DNA from: Ophiosphaerella korrae | Lineage: Eukaryota; Ascomycota; Dothideomycetes; Pleosporales; Phaeosphaeriaceae | Length of the DNA stretch: 64,000 bases | Direction of reading: 5' to 3' | Assembly: GCA_028456385.1 (NCBI GenBank) | Contig: JALNQF010000177.1 | Location: forward strand, 27,032 to 91,031 | Shown here: positions 1-12,074 of the stretch, one piece after another | Numbering within the stretch: the first letter of the stretch is position 1 | Layout: the number at the start of each line of letters is the position of its first letter | The notes under the pieces: model-generated | Database searches by the model: none | Seen by the model: only the letters and a program-made list of their open reading frames with translations | What the model was told of the DNA's origin: nothing | Position numbers and translations under genes: made by a program

Positions 1-3000
1 TTTACAAAATTACCTAAGTAAGAAAAACTAGAAAGTATAGGAGGCCTATATATTACAAAAATAGGTATATACTAAAAAAAGAAAGTATAATTAATAATTA
101 ATAGTAGAGCTACGAGAAACTTTATATTAAAGAAGTTTGTAGAAATATAAGGAATAAAGTAAATAATAAAGAAATACCCTTAATAACTAAGTATAATTAA
201 AGGAAAACTATTCTAGAAACTAATACAGTTTAAGACAGTACCTTTAACACTAAGGTTAGAAGGACTAGAAATTAAGAATATAGTTATAGATATAACAATA
301 ATTAATAATAAACAAGATATAATATTAGGTATACTATAGTTATAGATAACTAACCTATACATTAATTAGAGAATAAGGAAGATTAACTACTATAGAATAG
401 ACACGTTAAAGGCCTATAAGAATACCTATAAGAGAGAGTTCCTAGAGGAATATAAGAAATAGGAAGAATAGCTTATAGAACCTAAAGATTACCTTCTAGA
501 ATATTAACTATAAGACTTAGCGATAGAAATAGAAGAAGGAAAAGATATAGGGTAGAGCCTAGTCTACTAGAAAATAGAAGAAGAGTTAAAGATTAAACAA
601 GTATTTATTTAAAACGTAATAAAAAAGAGATAGATAAAAGAATCTAAATCTTTAGTAGCTTATAGACTTATCTTTATAGATAAGAAAGGAATAAGTAATA
701 AAAGACTTTATATAGACTTTAGAAAAACTAACGTAGTTATAAATAAGAACTAATACCTCTTACTAAAGATAGACGTAATATAAGATAAACTATAGAAGGT
801 AACAATCTTTATAAAGTTAGATATCTAGAACGCCTACTACTAAATTAGAATTAAAGAAGGCAATAAATAGAAAATAGTATTTAGAACATAATAGGGATTA
901 TATAAATATTTAGTTATACTATTTAGCTTAATAAATATACTAGTAGTATTCTAAGAAAGGATTAATATAGTACTAAGAGAGTACTTAGATATATTTATAT
1001 TTGTATACTTAGACGACATCCTTATATTCTTAGAAATAGAAGAAGAATATATATAATATATATATAAAGTACTAGAAAAACTAGTAAAAGCTAAAATATT
1101 TCTTAAGATAAGAAAATACGAGTTCTATACAAAAGAAATAGATTTCCTAGGGTTTATTATAGAACTAGGAAAGATTAAGATTAATTTAGAAAAGATTAAG
1201 TTAATTAACGAATAGCTAATACTAAGAAACCTAAAAGAGGTATAATAATTTTATAGGCTAGCTAACTTTTGTAAGAAGTTAATAGTAAGATAGTTTAAAG
1301 ATATAGAACTAATAACAAGACTTATAAAAAAAGATACGCTATTTAAATAGATAAAAGAATACGACAAGGTATTTAAGAAGATTAAGAAGAAGTTTATAGA
1401 GAACCTAGTTATTAGAATATATAACCTAGACCTACTAGTAATAGTAAAGATAGACGCATCTAACTTAGTCTACAGAATAGCACTAATATAGGAAGACCTA
1501 GAGACTAAAAAAGAATACTTAGTTAAGTACTTCTCTAAGAAAATAAAGATAGTAGAACTTAACTACCTAATCTATAATAAAGAAATACTAGTAATCTATA
1601 AAGTATTTAAGTAATAGAGAGTATACTTATAAGGAGCAAAATATTAGATAAAGGTCTATATAGACTATAAGAATCTTATAGGATTTATAACAAATAAAGA
1701 ACTATTATAACGCTATACAAGATAGTAGGAATACTTATTAACGTTTAATATAGAAATTATATATATAAAAGGGAAAGATAATTAGTTTATAGACGCCCTT
1801 AGTAGAAGACTAGACTTATAAGAAGAAGTAAGCGCTACTAGTATAGTTCTAGTTAAGAACAAAGAAGGATACTTAGTCCTAAATATACATAAAATAGCTA
1901 TAATACTTAAAAGGAAGAATAGCGAGCTAGATAAATAGATTTAGAAAACAACGAAAGAAGTATCTAAAGAAATAGAGAAACTAGAAATCTAAGAAGGATT
2001 TACATAAGCCTATAGAAGAATATATATCTTAAGGAAGATCTAGAAAGAATTTATACGATAATTCTATAAATTACTAGTATATAGTTACTAAAGTATTAAC
2101 AAAATATTAGATAGACTACTACAAGACTACTATATTTTAAAAGTAAGATAATTAGTAATAGAAGTACTACAAGATTATATAGAATGCTAAAGGAATAAAT
2201 ATAATAGACACGTACTATATAGAATACTATAACTAGTAGAAGTACTAGAATAACTATAGGGAGTTATTACAATAGACTTTATTACAAAGTTACCTAAGTC
2301 TAAAGATCTAATATTAGGAGTTAAATATAACAGAATCCTAATAATAGTAGATAAACTTATAAAGTATATATACTTTAGACTATATAAGGAAAAAAGTAGG
2401 ATAGAAGTCGCTATATACTAGGTTCTAGGAACTGTAATTAGTTAATATAGACTACTAGATAAGATTATTATAGATAGAGATGTACGATTTATATTAAAAC
2501 TATAGGGAACGATAACAGCGTAATTAGGAATTAAGTACGTAATATCTATAGCATATTACCTGTAGATAGATAGATAGTTAGAACGAATAAATTAGATAGT
2601 AGAGTAGTACTTAAGATGCTACCTTAACTATAACTAAAATAACTAGGTATAGTTACTACCTATAGTATAGTTAGCATACAACAGCGTAAAGAATATAGTA
2701 ATAAGAATATTACTCTTCTTCGCGAACTATAGATTTAAGCCTAATATATACTAAATACTAAGAGAATAGATATCTTAGTCCCTAAAAGGAGAAAACTTCG
2801 CTAATAGACTTAGAGATATACACAACTAATTAAGATAGGATATAGAGTTCCTATATAATTAAATAGTAAAGTACTACAACAAGAAGTATAAGGAAGGACC
2901 CTAATTTAGAAAAGGAGAAAAAGTATAGTTAGTACGAAAGAATATTAAAAGCAAACAACCTAGTTTAAAATTAGACTACGTTAAGATAGGACTATACAAA

Positions 3001-3309
3001 ATTAAGAAAGAAGTTACACTAGTTATATTTAAATTAAAGCTACTAAATAGGATAAGGATATACCTAATATTTTATATAGCCTTACTAGAATAAGTATTAT
3101 AAAACGTAGAACTACTAGTGTACAAAGTAGATACGTATAGAGAATAAGAAGAATAGGAAGTTAAAAAAATCCTAGTATACTAGTTCTATAATAGAAAAAA
3201 CTACTATATAGTAGAATAGATAGGTATAGACAAAAAAGGATAACTATAGGAGAAAATATAGGAACTAGAGGATAATCTTAATTACCCTAAGAAACTAGAA
3301 GAGTTCTAA
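1..3309 (+). pseudogene. pol relic of copy A: protease, RT, RNase H, integrase, chromodomain
   Basis: This is the relic of the polyprotein that copies the element's RNA and integrates the cDNA. All motifs are in reading frame 1. The protease active site is at 100-120, where DSGA-type now reads NSRA followed by TRNF. The RT catalytic box YLDD at 1006-1017 is unmutated. The RNase H region (NYLIYNKEILVI-like) lies near 1.55-1.65 kb. The integrase HHCC finger is at about 2.06-2.2 kb. The integrase acidic triad is complete: GAC 2275-2277, GAT 2473-2475 and GAA 2581-2583, with exactly 35 codons between the last two. A chromodomain (YxVEW-like core) lies at about 3.15-3.28 kb. Stops are TAA or TAG at positions where family members have Gln or Trp, as RIP predicts. 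The stop at 3307-3309 may itself be a mutated Gln codon. Confidence 0.9.
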
Positions 3310-3975
3310 AGTTAAAACCCTCTAGAACGCTTAGCGGCGAACTAAGAGAACTAACATTACTAATAATAGATAGAGAGACAATAGGGACGCCTAGTATAGG
3401 ACCTACTATAGCAATACTAAACGCCTTATCTAGATCTAGCTTAGCTTCTAGAGCTACTAACTACTTAGCTAATTTCTTATTATTTAAAGCCTTTATTTTA
3501 CAAAGACAAAAGAGACAAGCTTAATTTTCTACTAGCTTACTCTACATAAGCTCCTAGATACTCTTACGCTTAGCTTTAGCCTCTATAATTTAAGATAGTA
3601 ATTTCTCTTAAGTCTAGTTAATAGCTTTCCCTATTATTATTAAGCTTAGACGTAAGAATAAGTGTAATAAATATATACTTAGAAAGAGAAACACTAGATA
3701 TATTATAAGAACTACGTATATTTGCACAAATATATACTTTACAAGCCCTACTATTATTTATAAAAATAATATAAGGAAGAGATTTAGGATTTAATTTAGG
3801 AGAAGTATAACAAGAATAAGGAAATATTTTAACACTATTGCGTAGTACGCAATTAGTAAGGAGGTAGTAACAACGTGTAGATAAAATAGTTATAAGAGAG
3901 GATAAAGAACTCTATATTAACGAAGAAACTAGACTAATAACTCTAGCTCTAGGATAGGAAAACTAGGACCTACCT
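3290..3975 (-). pseudogene. antisense ORF relic between pol and 3' LTR, copy A
   Basis: On the strand opposite to gag-pol there is a two-part reading frame. The part nearest the LTR is Cys-containing (RCYY, TNCVLR, VKIFPYSCYT, ACKVYICANI). The part nearest pol is a basic, Leu/Lys/Glu-rich helix (EAKAKRK, KIKALNNKKLAKQ, LEAKLDLDKA). The two parts are in different frames, so an intron or an indel lies between them. Both recur in the same order and frame in copies B, C, D and E, including the divergent C/E subfamily. A Cys-rich segment followed by a coiled coil resembles small DNA-binding-type proteins, but I do not recognise a named family. The start is uncertain; the end overlaps the last codons of pol. 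Confidence 0.5.
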
Positions 3976-3989
3976 AGGAGGGGAGATAG
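3976..3989 (+). other. polypurine tract of copy A
   Basis: The purine run AGGAGGGGAGATAG abuts the 3' LTR. In Ty3/gypsy elements this is the RNase H-resistant primer for plus-strand DNA. Equivalent runs precede the 3' LTRs of B, C, D and E. Confidence 0.75.
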
Positions 3990-4417
3990 TGTTATAGGTA
4001 TAATAGAAGAAATCGAGATAGAACTAATTAGTCCTAACTTAGTTGCTAACGAAGTATAGGACAAGCAGGGTAATAATCTTGATTAGGAAATAACACACAA
4101 CTAGGACACCTAGACTAATCTATAATCTATAGACTCTTAGTAGCTATAGATTATAGATTAGGATAATCTATAATCTATTTATCTTAGCAGCTATAGATTA
4201 TAGATTACAACGAGTATATAGTTAGTAGGATGCGCATTATTAGGATAGTATTAGTAATTTAATCCTTTAACTATAGAACGCTAATATAAGATAGTTACGA
4301 AATATCTTCTATTGTTTATAGTTATTACAGATCCTAACACAAACTTTTGTTATTATCTCTTAATCTACTAGCCCCCGATTAGATATTAGGAAGTCGACCC
4401 TAGTAATACTTATTACA
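3990..4417 (+). repeat. 3' LTR of copy A (428 bp)
   Basis: It begins TGTTATAGG right after the polypurine tract and ends TTATTACA. The first three quarters are of the B/D type, with the ATCGAGATAGAACTAATTAG head and AATCTATAATCTATAG inverted repeats. The 3' end (GGAAGTCGACCCTAGTAAT) is of the C type and is not found in B, D or E. The LTR therefore looks recombinant. The 3' boundary rests on comparison with C, because the left LTR and target duplication are outside the window. Confidence 0.85.
4117..4206. repeat. paired inverted repeats in the U3 of copy A
   Basis: The 16-base arm AATCTATAATCTATAG (4117-4132) is answered by its exact reverse complement at 4144-4159. A second pair follows at 4165-4178 and 4191-4206. 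The result is two adjacent hairpin-capable dyads about 60 bp apart. B and D keep degraded versions at the same LTR positions (from 5602 and from about 55324). The C/E LTR type has a 54-bp tandem repeat in this place instead. The position in U3 would suit operator-like sites; no function is shown. Confidence 0.6.
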
Positions 4418-5469
4418 TATCTCTAGTATAGAACTAGATAAATATACTAGATATTATATCTCTAACTTATAATATAACTTACTTATATTAATTAATTACT
4501 TAGACTATAAGTAAATCCTAGTATAAGTAGATATTAATAGGGAAGTCCTTTATAAAATTAGATCTCCTCTTAAACTTAAACTTCTATTATCTCTTAAGCT
4601 ATTATATTTCTATAGAAAGTTTAGGTTAAAAACTACTAAAAGATAAGATATAAGTAGGCTAGATAAGTAGTAAACTATTAATTTCTTTTATTTTAGTAAG
4701 TGTAGGTTTATAGTATTAAAGTAGCTAAATACTAATATAAATTTAGCTACGCTAGTAGCTACTCTAAGAAGTATTTAGTAGTATTATAGGAGGTATTTAC
4801 TACTTAGCGATAGGGAAATATACTTGTATATCTATTATTACAAGTATAATAGAGATAAAGAAAAGGCTTTAAGATAGTAGGTATTATTAAGCTATTTTAA
4901 AGTAAAGAATTTAAATTAAATACTATAAAACCTATAGCTTTATAACCTCCTTAATTATATAGAACCTTACTACTTATTATAAGATAGCTTTTAGCTTAGA
5001 TTATTTCTAAGAATTTTAAGTTAAAGGTGTAAATAGGTACGTATATTAGGGATAGATTACTTTACTTAAAAATATTAAAATACTCTAGGAGATTAAGTAT
5101 TATTTCTAACAAATAGGTTATATATAGTTACGAATTACGTTTAGAGTAAGAACTAGGTATAATAAGTATACTATTTAAAAACTTTAAAGGCTTATACTAA
5201 GATAGAGTACTTATAATTATTCTATAGTTAAGACTTTATTTACTTCTAACTATATATTTTCTTAAGTAGGCGATCCTAATATAAGAGCGTAGATTCTTAA
5301 GATAATACTTACACTTAATAGTATTATTTCTAGTTTTAAGACCTTTTTTAACTATATAAAGATACTAGAACTAATTATACTTTAAATAAGAGTTCTATTC
5401 TCTTATAGTAAACTATTTCTAGTAAGAGATATATATAGTTAGGTTTAGATACGCTATCTATCTATTAGA
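4418..5469. other. RIP-decayed spacer between copies A and B
   Basis: About 1.05 kb of AT-rich sequence with the same CpA/TpG depletion as the elements. I saw no LTR, terminal inverted repeat or recognisable protein motif. Reading without its target duplication, it continues into the sequence right of 12505, because B is a simple insertion here. Confidence 0.6.
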
Positions 5470-5474
5470 GATAT
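5470..5474 (+). repeat. left target-site duplication of copy B (GATAT)
   Basis: The five bases GATAT just before the 5' LTR are repeated at 12501-12505 just after the 3' LTR. This fixes both ends of the element. Confidence 0.93.
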
Positions 5475-5900
5475 TATTACGGGTGTAATAGAAGAAATCG
5501 AGATAGAACTAATTAGTCCTAATCTAGGCGCTAACAAAGTATAGGACGAGCAGAGTAATAACTTTGATTAGGAAACTACATATAACTAGGACACCTAGAG
5601 TAATCTATAATCTATAGACTCTTAGCGTTAATAGATTATAGATTAAGGTAATCCGCGATCTATTAGTATTAGTAAACATAGATTATAGATTACGATAAGT
5701 ATATAGTTAGTAAGATGTGTATTGTTAGGATAGTATTAGTAATTTAATCTCTTAACTAAGGAACGCTAGTATAAGATAGTTATAAAATATCTTCTACTAT
5801 TTATAGTTATTATAGATCCCTACACGAGCTTTTGTTATTAACTCTTAATCTACTAACTCCTATATAGGTACCTATAGTTAATAATAGGTAGCCTATTATA
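5475..5900 (+). repeat. 5' LTR of copy B (426 bp)
   Basis: It starts TATTACGGGTGTAATAG (TGTTATAGG in less mutated copies) and ends GTAGCCTATTATA. Its ends form a short imperfect inverted repeat, as expected for LTRs. It pairs end to end with 12075-12500. Head and tail are both of the B/D type. Confidence 0.95.
5735..5742 (+). promoter_or_regulatory. possible self-priming 5' RNA segment in the LTR
   Basis: ATTAGTAA here is the reverse complement of TTACTAAT in the sequence directly after the LTR (5903-5910). C and E still carry ATTAGCAA at this place in one LTR each, so the ancestral pair would have been ATTAGCAA with TTGCTAAT, each losing one base to RIP. Tf1-type chromoviruses prime reverse transcription from their own 5' RNA end, and no tRNA-like TGG primer site is visible after any LTR here. 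Eight paired bases in AT-rich DNA are weak evidence. Confidence 0.3.
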
Positions 5901-5918
5901 CCTTACTAATTTAGTTAT
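5901..5918 (+). other. primer-binding region of copy B
   Basis: CCTTACTAATTTAGTTAT directly follows the 5' LTR. The same block directly follows the 5' LTRs of C (27670), D (55627) and E (reverse strand, ending at 50779), so it is under common constraint. It lacks the TGG that a tRNA 3' end would pair with, which points to a non-tRNA (self-primed) mechanism. Confidence 0.5.
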
Positions 5919-5959
5919 TGCGAGAAGCGAAGCGTAAGCAGCGTATAGTCTAGCTAACA

Positions 5960-8900
5960 CGATAGTAGAAAGTTTAACAAAATAATTAAGTAAAAACCCT
6001 AGAAGTAGTCTAGAATTAGATAGTACTATATAGGAGATAATTAAAGGTTGTCTTAACTAACTAATTAACAATAAAGAAGATATAAAGATAGTAATTAATG
6101 CCTTAGAAACGTAGAATAAAGAACTACAAGATTACGCGAAATAAAATAAGGTACAAATTAAGGCTATTATCTAAGGATAAAACTAGATAGAACTAATTAC
6201 CTAAAGATTAGAAATAAGTGCAACAAAGAAACTACTAAAGATACCTATCTTTAAGAAGTTTAATAGAATAAAGGAAAAACTAAGACCCTTTATTATATTA
6301 GTATAACTTTAGATAGATATACAAGCACCCTACTTTAATATAGAAGAAAAAAAGGTAATATATATTAGACTACACCTTAAAGAAGATATAATAAGATAGT
6401 ATAAACTATACTAGATAGACTATACTATATATTCTCTAATAACCTAAAAAAACAAGACTAAAGCTATCTTTAGAAGTTATAAATACTTTATAAAGCAAAT
6501 AAGAGTAGTATTTAGAGATATAGACGTTACCTAACAAGCTAAAGAATAGCTAGAGAAGCTTATACAAAATTAGAGTATCCCTAAGTATATATTATAGTTT
6601 AAGTAACTATTGTAGAATATAGAATAGAATAAGTTAGCCTTAATATTACGATTTAAATAAGGACTTAACTCTAAGATCTAATACAAAATAATACATATAG
6701 AAAAACTAAGAATACTAGAAGCCCTAAAATAATAGGTAATATAAATAGACAACGACCTTTAAGAATAAAAGAAGAACAAGTATAGAGGTTATACCTAGAA
6801 TTATAATAAAGGAGACCTAATAGTCCTTAACGCTAATAAGGATAAAAAGAAAAAGAAGAATAAAGACTTTACGTACTTTAACTATAGCAAGAAAAGCTAC
6901 TACGCGAAAGACTACTAATTATAAAAGAAGAAAGATATAGCATATTATAAATATAGGAAACTAGGACACTTTATAAAAGACTATAGAAGTAAAGACTTAA
7001 AAAAAGAAACTTAGTTAAAAATAACTAAAAAGAAGAAGGAAGTACTATAAGTATAGGCTAAACTCTAAGAGAAAGTAGCTAGGAGTAAAGAAGTATAATA
7101 TACAATACTCTACTAGACCTTTTATTACAACAACAACTACTATATATATCTTTCTAGTAAATAGAGAGTAGTATAGTTTCTATAAAAATAGAGATATAGA
7201 GTACCTATAATAAAAGAAAGAATAAAAGCTTAGCTAAAAGAAATAGTATAAGTAATAGACTTACTAATAGAAGACTTAGAAGAGGAAAAGCCCTTAGCAC
7301 TATTAATCTAAGCTAAAGGACTAGTACTAGATAAAGAGACTACTATAACTACCTCTAAAGGACTATAAAGAAGAAAGAGACAAGTTAGTATAAAAGGTAT
7401 AGAGTATACCTAGCTAATAATATATAGTTATAATAGCTATATAATAATAGATATAGAGGAACAAAATAAAAAATAGAAGTTTATTTAGATATACTTAATA
7501 GTTATAAGTATAGAGGAAGCGTACAAAGACTAAAAAGAACGCAATCCTAAAGAAACTAAGTTTATACTATTTTAAGAATAGATAAAGCAATATATAGTTA
7601 TAGTAAGAAGAATACTTATATAAAGAGAGTAGTAATACTTTGTAAGAAAGATATAATAAATTAATAAAGCCTATATACTAAGAGTACTAGTAGTATACTA
7701 TATCCTAACAATAAATATACTTAGTAAAGACAAGTACTAAGAAGGGAATAATAAAATAATAGATCTAAAGTATCTAGTATACTTTAAAGTATTATAGATA
7801 TTATACCTAGACAAGAATTATATTATATATAGAAACTCTAAAGAAAACAACAACGTATAGCTTATAAAGAGGAAAGGCTATAACTATATAAGAGTAATTA
7901 TAGTAGAAGATATCTAAGGATAGGAAATAATCCTAGAAGATAGATACCTAGTAGTAAGACCTAGACCTAAATTAACAAAGAAATATATCTAAGAAGGACT
8001 ATAGTATAAATATACAAATAACGAATATTTAAAATATAACAAATATAAACTTAAAGTAGGGCTATAGCCCTAAAAAGATAGATAGTTTAACAAATTACTA
8101 AAGTAAGAAAAGCTAGAAGGTATAGGGGGCCTATATATTATAAAAAAAAGTATATACTAAAGAAGGATAGTATAATTAATAATTAATAGTAGAGCTATAA
8201 GAATCTTTATATTAAAGAAGTTTGTAGAAATATAAGGAATAAAGAATATAGTAAAGAAGTACCCTTAACAATTAAGTATAATTAAAAGAAAACTATTCTA
8301 AGAACCTATATAGTTTAAAACAGTACCTTTAATATTAAAGTTAGAAGGGCTAGAGATTAAGAATATAGTTATAGACGTAACGATAATTAATAATAAACAA
8401 GATATAATATTAGGAATACTATAGTTATAGATAACTAACCTATACATTAATTAGAGAATAGGAGAAATTAACTACTCTAGACAAGACATATTAAAAGCTA
8501 ACATAAGCACATATAAAGGAGAATTCCTAGAAAAATACAAGAAATAAGAGAAACAGCTTATTAAGCTAGAAGACTACCTTCTAGAATATTAACTATAGGA
8601 CTTAGTAATAGAACTAGAAGAAGGTAAAGACGCAAGATAGAGCCTAGTCTACTAAAAAATAGAAGAAGAATCTAAAATTAAGTAGATATTTATCTAGAAT
8701 ATAATAAAGAAAGGATAGATAAAAGAGTCTAAATCTTTAGTAGCGCATAGACTAATATTTATAGATAAAAAAGGGATAAGTAATAAGAGACCTTACGTAG
8801 ATTTTAAGAAAACTAACGCAATTACTAGTAAAAACTAATACCTACTACTATAAATAGATAGAATACAAGATAGACTATAAAAAGTAAGAATCTTTACAAA

Positions 8901-11394
8901 ACTAGATATTTAAAATACCTACTACTAGATTAGAATTAAGGAAAGTAATAAGTAGAAAACAGCGTTTAGAATATAGTATAGACTATATAAATACTTAGTT
9001 ATACTATTTAGCTTAATAAACGCACTAGTAGTATTCTAAGAAAGAATTAATATAGTACTAAGAGAGTACTTAGATATATTTATATTTGTATACTTAGACA
9101 ATATCTTTATATTCTTAGAAATAGAAGAAGAATATATACAACACGTATATAAGGTACTAGAAAAACTAGTAGAAAATAAACTATTCTTTAAAATAAGAAA
9201 GTATAAGTTCTATATAAAGGAAACAGACTTCCTTAGATTTATTATTAAACTAGGAAAGATTAAGATTAACCTAGAAAAGATTAGGTTAATTAATAAATAG
9301 CTAATACTAAGAAACCTAAAAGAAGTATAATAGTTTTATAGGCTAGCTAACTTTTGTAGAAAGTTAATAATAAGATAGTTTAAAGATATAGAACTAATAA
9401 TAAGACTTATAAAGAAAGACACGCTATTTAAATAGATAAAGGAATACGACAAAGTATTTAATAAGATTAAGAAAAAGTTTATAGAAAATCTAGTTATTAG
9501 AATATACAACCTAGACCTACTAGTAATAGTAAAAATAGATACATCTAATTTAGTCTATAGAATAGCACTAATATAAGAAGACCTAGAGACTAAAAAAGAA
9601 TACCTAGTTAAGTACTTCTCTAAGAAGATAAAGATAGTAGAACTTAATTACTTAATCTATAATAAGGAGATACTAGTAATCTACAAAGTATTTAAATAAT
9701 AGAGAGTATACCTATAAGGAGTAAAGTATTAGACAAAGGTCTATATAGACTATAAGAACCTTATAGGATTTATAATAAATAAAGAGCTATTATAATACTA
9801 TACGAGATAGTAGGAATTCTTATTAACGTTTAATATAGAAATTATATATATAAAAGGGAAAGATAACTAATTTATAGACGCTCTTAGTAGAAGACTAGAT
9901 TTATAAAAAGAAGTAAATACTACTAGTATAGTTCTAGTTAAGAACGAAAAAGGATACTTAGTCCTAAATATACTTAAGATAGCTGCAACACTTAAAAGAA
10001 TAAGTAGTAAGCTAAACAAATAGATCTAGAAAATAATATAAGAAGTATCTAGAAAAATAAAAAAACTAGAAATCTAAGAAGGATTTGCAAAAGCCTATAG
10101 AAGAATATATATTCTAAATAAGATTTAGAGAGAATTTATAAAATAATTCTACAAATTACTAGTATATAGTTACTAAGGAATTAAGAAAATATTAGATAGA
10201 CTACTACAAGACTACTATATTCTAAAAGTAAGACAACTAGTAATAGAAGTACTACGAGATTATATAGAATACTATAGAAATAAGTATAATAGATATATAC
10301 TATATAGAATATTATAACTAGTAGAAATACTAAAATAACTATAGAGAGTTATTATAATAGACTTTATTATAAAACTACTAAAGTCTAAAGACTTAATATT
10401 AAGAGTTAAATATAATAGAATCTTAATAATAGTAGAAAAGCTTATAAAGTATATATACTTTAGACTATATAAAAAAAAAAGTAGGATAGAGGTTACTATA
10501 TATTAGGTTCTAGGAACTATAATTAGTTAATATAGACTACTAGACAAGATTATTATAGATAGAGATATAAAGTTTACGTCTAAACTATAGGGAATAATAA
10601 TAGCGCAATTAGGAATATAATACACGATATCTACAGTATACTAACTATAGATAGATAGATAGTTAGAACAAATAAATTAGATAGTAGAATAGTACTTAAG
10701 ATACTACCTTAACTATAACTAGAACAATTAGGTATAGCTATTACCTATAGTATAGTTAGTATATAATAGCGCAAAGAATATAGTAATAAGAGTATTACCT
10801 TTCTTTGTAAACTATAGATTTAAGCCTAATATATACTAAATACTAAGAAACTAAATATTTTAGTCCTTAAGAGGAGAAAACTTCGCTAATAAACTTAAAG
10901 ATATATACAATTAACTAAGATAGGATATAGAATTCTTATAAGATTATATAGCTAAGTACTATAATAAGAAGTATAAAGAAAGACCCTAATTTAAAAAAGG
11001 AGAAAAAGTATAGTTAGTATAGAAAAACATTAAGAGCAAATAACTAAGTTCTAAATTAGACTACGTTAAGATAAGACTATATAAAATTAAGAAAGAAGTT
11101 ACACTAGTTATGTTTAGATTAAAATTACTAAATAAGATAAGGATATACTTAATATTCTACGTAGCCCTACTAGAATAAGTACTATAGAATATAGAACTAC
11201 TAGTATACAAAGTAGATATATATAGAGAATAAGAAGAATAAGAAGTTAAAAAAATCTTATAATACTAGTTCTAAAATAGAAGAAACTACTACTTAGTAGA
11301 ATAGATAAGTATAGACAAAAAAGGATAACTATAGGAAAAAATATAGAAACTAGAGGATAATCTTAGTTACCTTAAGAAATTAGAGGAGTTCTAA
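5960..11394 (+). pseudogene. gag-pol relic of copy B, single frame
   Basis: The gag part has a retrotransposon-capsid helical region (about 6.2-6.75 kb). Two CX2CX4HX4C zinc knuckles follow at 6874-6915 and 6943-6984. In the second, all three Cys codons became TAT while the His codon CAC at 6967-6969 survived. Further on come protease (AAT AGT at 8185-8190), RT (TAC TTA GAC AAT at 9091-9102, so YLDD became YLDN), RNase H (about 9.6-9.9 kb), integrase (acidic codons at 10360-10362, 10558-10560 and 10666-10668, D,D35E spacing kept) and chromodomain (about 11.24-11.37 kb). Knuckles, protease and RT are all in the same frame, so the ancestor needed no frameshift between gag and pol. The start codon is lost (ATG to ATA) and its position is a guess. 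Confidence 0.92.
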
Positions 11395-12060
11395 AATCAA
11401 AACCCTCTAGAACGCCTAGTAGTAAACTAAGAGACCTAATATTACTAATAATAGATAGAGAGATAATAGGGACGCTTAGTATAAGACTTACTACAGTAAT
11501 ATTAAACGCCTTATCTAAGTCTAGCTTAGCTTCTAGAGCTACTAACTACTTAGCTAATTTTTTATTATTTAAGGCCTTTATCTTATAAAGATAAAAGAGG
11601 TAAGCTTAATTCTCTACTAGCTTACTCTACGCAAGCTCTTAGATACACTTACACTTAGCTTTAGCTTCTACAATTTAAGATAGTAATTTCTCTTAAGTCT
11701 AGTTAATAGCTTTCCCTATTATCGTTAAGCTTAGACGTAAGAATAAGTGTAATAAACTTATACTTAGAAAGAGAAACACTAGATATATTATAAAAACTAC
11801 GTATATTTATATAAATATACACTTTATAAGCCCTACTATTATTTATAGAAATAATATAAAGAAGAGACTTAAGGTTTAACTTAAGAGAAGTATAATAAGA
11901 GTAAAGAAATATTTTAACACTATTACGTAATACGTAATTAGTAAGGAGGTAGTAATAGCGTATAGATAAAATAAGTATAAGAGAGGATAAAGAACTCTAT
12001 ATTAATAAAGAAACTAGACTAATAACTTTAGCCCTAAGATAGGAAAACTAAGACCTACCT
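11375..12060 (-). pseudogene. antisense ORF relic between pol and 3' LTR, copy B
   Basis: Same arrangement as at 3290-3975. The helical part reads AKAKCK, ELA, SKLVEN, LYKIKALNNKKLAK, LEAKLDLDKAF in the reverse frame with few stops. Against copy C, identical residues recur at matching spacing (AKAK, LYKIKA, NN, KL, LEAK, DL), although the sense strand shows no shared protein there. Confidence 0.55.
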
Positions 12061-12074
12061 AGAGGAGAGGATAG
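12061..12074 (+). other. polypurine tract of copy B
   Basis: AGAGGAGAGGATAG ends immediately before the 3' LTR; it is the plus-strand primer site. Confidence 0.75.

Larger units (their letters stand above)
1..4417 (+). mobile_element. Ty3/gypsy chromovirus copy A, 5' end outside the window
   Basis: This is the right-hand part of an LTR retrotransposon. It starts inside pol just before the protease motif and ends with its 3' LTR at 4417. Order, spacing and sequence match complete copies B and D base for base apart from RIP changes, so gag and the 5' LTR should lie left of position 1. Its target duplication cannot be tested here; the five bases after the LTR are TATCT. It keeps more un-mutated sites than B, C or E: the RT box still reads YLDD and one integrase zinc-finger cysteine is still TGC. 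The element cannot move, because pol carries dozens of TAA/TAG codons. Confidence 0.93.
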
